Shown here: piece by piece, positions 22,061 through 26,396 of the stretch
Layout: every line of letters starts with the position of its first letter
How positions within the stretch are numbered: the stretch's first letter is position 1
Source of the DNA: Chara braunii
Lineage: Eukaryota > Streptophyta > Charophyceae > Charales > Characeae
Length of the DNA: 26,396 nucleotides
Assembly: GCA_003427395.1 (NCBI GenBank)
Contig: BFEA01000656.1
Span: 238,476 to 264,871 of the forward strand
Reading direction: 5' to 3'
Translations under genes and position numbers: made by a program
The notes under the pieces: model-generated
The model's database searches: none
Told to the model about the DNA's origin: nothing
What the model saw: only the letters and a program-made list of their open reading frames with translations

Positions 22061-22125
22061 CATTAATGATGATGATGATGATGATGGCACATTAATGATG
22101 AATGATTATGAGTAATAAATGACGC
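21545..22125 (+). repeat. GAT/ATG trinucleotide array
   Basis: About 580 bp of imperfect GAT repeats with GGT and GAC interruptions inside IBA57 intron 1. Translations are Met, Asp, His or Ile runs depending on frame, a sign of simple sequence rather than protein. Confidence 0.92.
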
Positions 22126-22900
22126 AGTAATGATTGATAAATTATGTAGTGAGTACCTTCACCCTCTTAACCCCCCCGTTTTGTCCCCCGTCCCTCCCTC
22201 TCTCTCTCTCTCTTTGTGTGTCCCGTCTACTTTCTACTTTACCGTAATGTTTCTCTTGGCCTTTGTCCTCTATCTCTTCTCTATTTTACCTTCTCTATTT
22301 CACCTTCTCTTCGGGTTTTTATCTGTCGGTATGCTTTTTTTTTTTTTCCATCTTCTTTTCTGCAAGTGCGTCGTGTGACTGAAAAGACATGATTTTTCAT
22401 GTAGAAACAGTGCTGCGTGTTTTTTTTTTTGTCCTTCTGCGGGTGGGGGGTGTGATGGGCAGGTGTGTGTATTTTAGCAGAAGCGCACGGGTAGGAGAGA
22501 GAGCGCTGCTCTGTTCCCCGTATCAGCGCATGAGGCCGCCGTTCGAAACGCAGGCTAAAAATTGTGGAAAATGACGAGTGTATGTATCTTTCCAGTTTTT
22601 GGAAAAATATACACTCGTCCCCGATTGCCAGCAGCAGCAGGTGGGCCCAAGGTCCCACTTATCTCGATTATTATGCCCCTCGCTCCGCTACACGACAGTC
22701 TCACATGTATACGGCCTGAAACGCGGACCAGATACGTTCGTACCTATCCAACATTCAAGGATGTATAGGGACAATGGGAGGTCCAGATACATTTACAGTA
22801 GCGTGTAGTAGATCGAGACTCTATTTTACTATTATGGTTATCTTTAAACTCATCTGGATCACTATCATATGTTTCTGGCCGTTGATCCATCCTTGTAATC
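22126..22900. other. Intronic pyrimidine-rich DNA with a hairpin
   Basis: CT-rich to about 22380. A perfect 11-bp stem (22573-22583 with 22609-22619) encloses a smaller TTTCC/GGAAA stem. No gene seen. Confidence 0.45.
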
Positions 22901-23119
22901 TTCTCTTTTTTTTTTTTTTTTTTTTTTCAATTTCCAATTTCAACTTTCAATTTCGATTTTCAATTTTTATTTTGGTAGTTTTTGAATTCTGAGGTCAGGG
23001 TCTTGATCGGCGGGTACAGCACGAGGAATCCAGGCGGGGAGGGGGAAAAAGGGCAGTGTTACAGAAGGTTCTGTCGAACTTTCACCGAGTGTTCAGGGGT
23101 GACATCAGCCCAGGCCAGA

Positions 23120-23331
23120 CTTACGTACTCATGGACCCTCAGGGCCTCCCCTGGGGCCAAGTCCCACTTGCAGCGTTGAGCTACCTCAACGGCTGAACCT
23201 GGACGTGTTTCTGGAGACGTGCAGTTCAGGAAACTCAACACCATTTCTGCACATCTCCGCAAAAGCGTCCAGATTCAGGCGTTGAGGTAGCTCAACGCTG
23301 CTAGTGGGACTTGTCCCCTGAGTACGTAAGC
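23120..23331. repeat. Foldback with about 100-bp arms
   Basis: The left arm (23120-23224) and right arm (23247-23331) are reverse complements; the left arm carries about 20 extra bases after the CTTACGTACTCA end. Each arm contains its own smaller hairpin CGTTGAG-CTAC-CTCAACG. T-rich modules ending in GAGGTCAGGGTC flank both sides (22970-23010 and 23370-23395). Confidence 0.8.
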
Positions 23332-23480
23332 TTTTTTCTTTTTTTTAATTTTTAATTTTCAGTTCTGGTTTTTAAATGCTGAGGTCAGGGTCCAGGCGGG
23401 GGAGGGGACCCCCCTTCAAGTCCCACCCTGAGTAGGTCGGGGGGCTGTGCAGAACAGTCATTGCCCTCACAGGGAACTGT

Positions 23481-23583
23481 CGTCTTCATCCTAATAGAAC
23501 GCCCGGTCATTATAGCTGCATTTGGTGCAACTTCCAGGCGAGGTACAGTCATAATTACCGGGCGTTCTATTCAGGTGAAGACG
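23481..23583. repeat. Foldback with 33-bp arms
   Basis: Arms 23481-23513 and 23551-23583 differ at about four positions and include the perfect core AATAGAACGCCCGGT. Confidence 0.8.
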
Positions 23584-23608
23584 GTAGCCAGAAAGGGGAA
23601 AAAAATCA

Positions 23609-23657
23609 TTTTTTTCTTTTTTCTTTTTTCTTTTTTCTTTTTTCTTTTTTCTTTTCT
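23609..23657 (+). repeat. CTTTTTT heptamer microsatellite
   Basis: About seven CTTTTTT-type units. Confidence 0.85.
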
Positions 23658-23722
23658 TCGCTTGTATGCTCTGATATTCATGTGACAATATATATTGTCA
23701 CATGATATGAGAGCGCCAAAGC
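23658..23722. repeat. Perfect 26-bp palindrome within a longer inverted repeat
   Basis: 23679-23704 is an exact palindrome centred on ATATAT. Outer arms carry the CGCTCTGATAT end sequence of the 139-bp repeat family on each side, so two family ends meet head to head. Confidence 0.8.
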
Positions 23723-23905
23723 GAAAAACAAACAAGAAGAACAAGAAAAACTGAATTCGTTTTTAGTCTTCTTCCTTACAACTCCCCCTGTTCAGAACCT
23801 CTTAAATGTATAGCTGCGGTTCCGATTGGAGGGATTTCTGATCGGAGCTGTCGGGATCTAGAGTCGGGATCGGGAATCGGATTACTTCATTTATATTAAG
23901 GTAAG

Positions 23906-23957
23906 TGTTTCACCGCCTCATCAGGAGGCTGAACCCTCAACAGACTGCAGAATCTAC
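23906..23957 (-). ncRNA. Partial hammerhead ribozyme (5' part), minus strand
   Basis: On the minus strand this repeats the 5' half of the ribozyme at 24408. It has a stem III strand GCAGTCTG, GTT, a stem I GAGG/CCTC (perfect Watson-Crick, although the bases differ from the plus copy's AGGG/CCTT) and CTGATGA at 23918-23924. Stem II then starts GGCGG, but the closing strand and the downstream GAAA/stem III are missing. It is probably inactive alone. Confidence 0.6.
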
Positions 23958-23970
23958 ATAATATATATAT

Positions 23971-24240
23971 CCACGTGGGCGGCCTTGTACGCAAGAGGTT
24001 TTGAACAGGGGGAGTTGTAAGTAAGAAGATGAAAAATGAATTGATTTTTTTGTTTTCTTTCTGTTTTCTTTTCGCTTTTGCGCTCTGATAATTTTGCGAC
24101 AATATATCTCCACGTGGGCGGCCTTGTACGCAAGAGGTTTTGAACAGGGGGAGTTGTAAGTAAGAAGATAAAAAATGAATTGATTTTTTGTTGTTTTTTT
24201 CGCTTTTGCGCTCTGATATCTTTGTGATGATATATTTATG
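23971..24240 (+). repeat. 139-bp tandem duplication
   Basis: CCACGTGGGCGGCCTTGTAC begins at 23971 and again at 24110. Each unit runs through GAACAGGGGGAGTTGTAAGT and TTCGCTTTTGCGCTCTGAT. A diverged copy lies at 25083-25217 beyond the adapter, and an inverted piece at about 23765-23803. Confidence 0.88.
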
Positions 24241-24407
24241 TACACATATATCGTGTGTGTTTATATATCCTCAAACAGAGCTGCCCGGTAAACCGTAGGC
24301 AGAGAGGGACGATATATGTATTTCCATCTGGTGTGGGTGAGTGATAGTCTACTTTGATTTTGGTTAAGGTAGATTATCATTTACAGTGTAATCAGTGAGG
24401 GGATTCT

Positions 24408-24466
24408 GCAGACTGTTAGGGTTCAGCCTTCTGATGAGTCGGTGAAACTCCGACGAAACAGTTTGT
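24408..24466 (+). ncRNA. Type III hammerhead ribozyme
   Basis: All parts of the hammerhead core are present in order. Stem III 5' strand GCAGACTG (24408-24415) is followed by cleavage triplet GTT (24415-24417), with predicted cleavage after 24417. Stem I is AGGG/CCTT (24418-24421 with 24427-24430) closed by loop TTCAG. CTGATGA is at 24431-24437. Stem II is GTCGG/CCGAC (24438-24442 with 24450-24454) with loop TGAAACT. GAAA is at 24455-24458. Stem III 3' strand CAGTTTGT (24459-24466) pairs over 8 positions, two of them G-U. Stems I and II are closed and III is open, so this is type III, the form known from plant retrozymes. GTT is a permitted but less common cleavage triplet than GTC. It lies sense in IBA57 intron 1. 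Confidence 0.85.
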
Positions 24467-24560
24467 CACAGCCCCTCGTTTGTTGTCCTCTTCTCTCTCT
24501 CTGCCTACGGTTTACCGGGCAGTTCTGTTTGTGACGATATATATGTGGACAGCATCCTGC

Positions 24561-24598
24561 CTGTCTCTTATACACATCTAGATGTGTATAAGAGACAG
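24561..24598. other. Nextera mate-pair junction adapter (assembly artefact)
   Basis: The 19-base Tn5 mosaic end CTGTCTCTTATACACATCT (24561-24579) is followed immediately by its exact reverse complement (24580-24598). This 38-base palindrome is the junction made when a Nextera mate-pair fragment is circularised. It is synthetic. Its minus-strand translation gives the contaminant peptide SYTHLDVYKRQ. Sequences on the two sides come from opposite ends of one library fragment and need not be neighbours. Confidence 0.97.
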
Positions 24599-25082
24599 GC
24601 TGAATGCTGTGCTGAAGTAGCTCTCCTTGGGTATCCTTGTGAACATCCACGTCATCCTCAGCGTGCCTGTCCTATCTGCCGAGGTGGGGGCTCCTCTTCC
24701 TGACTGATCAATAGAATCAAGCGATCAGGAGCAACAGATGTGGAGTTGAAGAAAGATGGAAAAAAGAAAATTGAAACAAAAAGAAAGAAAGAAAGAAAGA
24801 AAAAGTACGAATTTCTGAAGAAAAGAAAAAGAAAACAAGAAAAAAGAAAGAATAAAATAAAAGAATATGTTGAACCTTGTAGTGACAGTGGCAATTGGCT
24901 TATCTGTGGGATGTGTCATTTGCTTTCTTCCCTTGTCTTTTCTTTGATTGGATCCCTTTCTCTTTCATTTGCATCTGTGAGGTCTGGTTTCCTCCTCCTT
25001 TTCTTTACCTCTTTGCCTATTGGCTGCGTGCAAGTGGGTCCTTGTGACACACGGAGATGGGGGCAGCCAGCGCTCAACCTGT
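24599..25082. other. Intronic DNA to the right of the adapter
   Basis: Purine-rich GAAA runs at 24750-24860, then T/C-rich DNA. The long open frame across it is low complexity. No gene seen. Linkage to the left side is doubtful because of the adapter. Confidence 0.5.
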
Positions 25083-25217
25083 CATCCACGTGGCTGGCCT
25101 TGTACGGAAGAGGTGATGAACAGGTGGGGCTTTCCTCCTTCCTTCTTTTCCTTTCTTTGTTTTGCTTTTTTCCGCCTCCGCGCTCTGATTTACAGTGTGA
25201 CAATATATATCGTTATT
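25083..25217 (+). repeat. Diverged third copy of the 139-bp repeat
   Basis: TCCACGTGG, GGCCTTGTACGGAAGAGG, GAACAGG and CGCTCTGAT...GTGACAATATAT occur in the same order as at 23971. Confidence 0.7.
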
Positions 25218-25270
25218 ATCTCCATCTGTTTTTTTCGTTGGTCCGGAGCTGTCAACTAACTGGACTGTCT

Positions 25271-25314
25271 TTTTTTTTTTTTTTTTTTTTTTTCCCTTTT
25301 ACATCTTAAATCAG
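25271..25314 (+). promoter_or_regulatory. Polypyrimidine tract and 3' splice site of IBA57 intron 1
   Basis: About 23 Ts, then a CT stretch and TCAG before the GGT of exon 2. Confidence 0.8.
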
Positions 25315-25478
25315 GGTCGCTTTCTGTACGATCTGTTTCTCTACGGTGAACCAAGCGGTCACCTTCGGCTTTCCCGATCAGGAAACGGTCCTGCACTGGG
25401 CACCAGTCCAGACGAGCCCATTCTTTTTGCGGATGTCGATCGAGCGACGGTGGACGAGCTTCTCAGCCATTTGAAAAA
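25315..25478 (+). CDS. IBA57: IBA57-like Fe-S cluster assembly factor, exon 2 (partial gene)
   Basis: Exon 2 follows a long T-rich tract and a TCAG acceptor. It reads GRFLYDLFLY at protein residues 173-182, directly continuing ALTPQ from exon 1. This forms the LTPQGRFLYD block that marks IBA57/YgfZ-type proteins. It then runs through a Ser/Gly-rich turn to a segment reading ILFADVDRATVDELLSHLKK, which fits the family region just before its YRLRSK-type block. The open frame meets TAG right after KK. A GT donor at 25479-25480 would instead end the exon in phase 2 within the last Lys codon, so the TAG is read as intronic. The combined 226 residues are about half the usual plant length of roughly 400. 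No convincing exon 3 is seen before the window ends. Confidence 0.88.
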
Positions 25479-26396
25479 GTAGGAACTCCGTCTTTGTTTT
25501 TTTTTTTTGTTTTTTGTTTTTTGTTTTTGTTCCCTACTTTCATTCCTATTTTCTGTTCTATTGCAAAGATCATGAACGTCTACAAACCCTATTCCGGTCC
25601 AAATACAGTCATAATGAGGGGGCATTGTGTTCGAGGGAGAAAGCTGTAGTTTTTTCCTGCTCTCCTACTCCCCTCTTCCTCCCATTCCTCCTCCTCCGTT
25701 TCCTCCTTTCTTCGTCTTCCTTCTGCCTTCTGCCTTCTGCCTTCTCCTTCTTCTCCTCCTCCTTATACGTATACTTTTATATTATTATTATTATTATTTA
25801 TTATTATTATCGTGATGGTTATTGAAAAAAAATATTGTCACAAATTCTCACAATGACACATAAGCTAGCCCTTTTTCTTTTTGGCAACATTTTTTTTTTT
25901 TTTTTTTTTTTGGGAACCGTATGAACGCGTAGCAGTCTTAGCGGAGGAGGGAGGAGGAGAGAGAGGGAGGAGGAGGGAGGGGATTCAAGGGGGAACGGGG
26001 GAAAGAGCCTCGCTCGACCACTTACCACATTCACAAAGGACAAATTATGGTGATGTACCTTTCCATGTTCTAGCGGAAGATGCATTCTCATTTTGCACGT
26101 TTGGTAAGTGGCGGAGCGAGGCCCAAATCCGTGTTTGGATTGAATGATCTCTGACGATCTTATCCATGTCGTATTATTCTGCATTTGGACATGATTTCTA
26201 GTATTGTGCATTTTGTTTTGTGTTATTCTGGATTCCCCCCTGCCCCCGCCCCCCCCCTCCCCCCTCGCCTCCTCCCCCGCCCCCTCCCGGCTATATTATC
26301 CGTAGCTGACGATCTCATTCATTTGTATTTTGTTTGTTCTCTGACGATCTTAATCTTATCCGTCTCTGGATTTTCTGTTTTTTTTATTTTGTTTGT
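25479..26396 (+). other. IBA57 intron 2 (incomplete) with low-complexity DNA
   Basis: Starts at GTAGGA. Holds T-rich DNA, a CT tract with CTTCTGC repeats (25660-25770), a TTA run (25783-25810), a GGAGGA tract (25941-26005), an inverted repeat (26007-26027 with 26102-26122, one mismatch) and a C-rich tract. CTGACGATCT recurs at 26151, 26306 and 26341. No convincing exon 3 was seen. Confidence 0.5.
26233..26290. repeat. C-rich tract, G-quadruplex potential on minus strand
   Basis: Many runs of three or more Cs separated by one to three bases. The minus strand therefore has closely spaced G runs. Confidence 0.6.

Larger units (their letters stand above)
23906..24545. mobile_element. Retrozyme-like hammerhead repeat cluster, inverted arrangement
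   Basis: On the plus strand a complete hammerhead (24408-24466) is followed by a body ending in GCCTACGGTTTACCGGGCAG (24501-24520). The same two modules occur on the minus strand at 24309-24272 (body) and 23957-23906 (hammerhead 5' part), in the order expected for body followed by the next hammerhead. Non-autonomous plant retrozymes have hammerheads in each terminal repeat around a short non-coding body. No primer-binding site or polypurine tract was recognised. The right end may be cut by the adapter artefact at 24561. Confidence 0.5.
21034..25314 (+). other. IBA57 intron 1, repeat-filled
   Basis: This 4281-bp phase-0 intron is bounded by GTAACT and a polypyrimidine tract ending in TCAG. 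It holds, in order, a SINE-like fragment, a GAT/ATG trinucleotide array, pyrimidine-rich DNA, several foldback hairpins, a hammerhead-bearing repeat, a 139-bp tandem duplication and a sequencing adapter. Because of the adapter at 24561-24598, the true intron length is unknown. Confidence 0.75.

Noticed and set aside
21392-22090. 232-codon His-rich minus-strand frame and Met-rich plus-strand frame
   Set aside because: Translation of the GAT/ATG microsatellite.
24423-24650. Minus-strand frame with SYTHLDVYKRQ
   Set aside because: The peptide is the translation of the Nextera junction adapter.
25590-25625. LFRSKY stretch considered as IBA57 exon 3 (family YRLRSK block)
   Set aside because: No AG acceptor gives the required phase, and the following residues do not resemble the family.
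1-26396. CRISPR array or bacterial operons
   Set aside because: No regularly spaced identical repeats with unique spacers, and composition, introns and elements are eukaryotic.

Overview
The window looks like nuclear DNA of a green plant or streptophyte alga. It is repeat-rich and gene-poor, with one recognisable host gene at the right end. The evidence is a plant-style IBA57 gene with a mitochondrial-type leader and canonical GT-AG introns, LINE retrotransposons carrying a zf-RVT zinc finger, tRNA-derived SINE-like copies and many AT-rich microsatellites. A charophyte such as Chara is possible, but the sequence alone does not prove it.

Layout. 1-2400: low-complexity DNA, a truncated hammerhead-ribozyme repeat (1410-1512) and a possible inverted-repeat DNA element inside TA-rich sequence (1554-2275). 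2644-2985: an unusual run of at least eleven back-to-back hairpins. 3116-3590: two adjoining tandem arrays (55 bp, then 53 bp period), followed by a TATA box at 3617. 3625-6560: no recognisable gene. 6561-7271: a large foldback element with about 316-bp arms. 7740-14880: a decayed LINE interrupted by a younger, 5'-truncated LINE (8088-11058) flanked by a 13-bp target-site duplication. The older LINE also carries a 1.28-kb tandem duplication, so it has two copies of its FADD reverse-transcriptase box. 14880-20230: further foldback-family fragments, SINE-like copies on the minus strand and unexplained DNA.

20518 to the end: the first two exons of IBA57 (20518-21033 and 25315-25478), a predicted mitochondrial Fe-S cluster assembly factor. 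They are separated by a 4.28-kb intron. The intron holds a GAT microsatellite, several foldbacks and a near-complete type III hammerhead ribozyme (24408-24466, sense strand) inside a retrozyme-like repeat. It also holds an assembly artefact: a Nextera mate-pair junction adapter (24561-24598), so the intron length and the linkage across that point are not reliable. The rest of IBA57 lies beyond the right edge.

The hammerhead/retrozyme-like unit, its remnants elsewhere in the window and the hairpin run at 2.6-3.0 kb deserve most follow-up.
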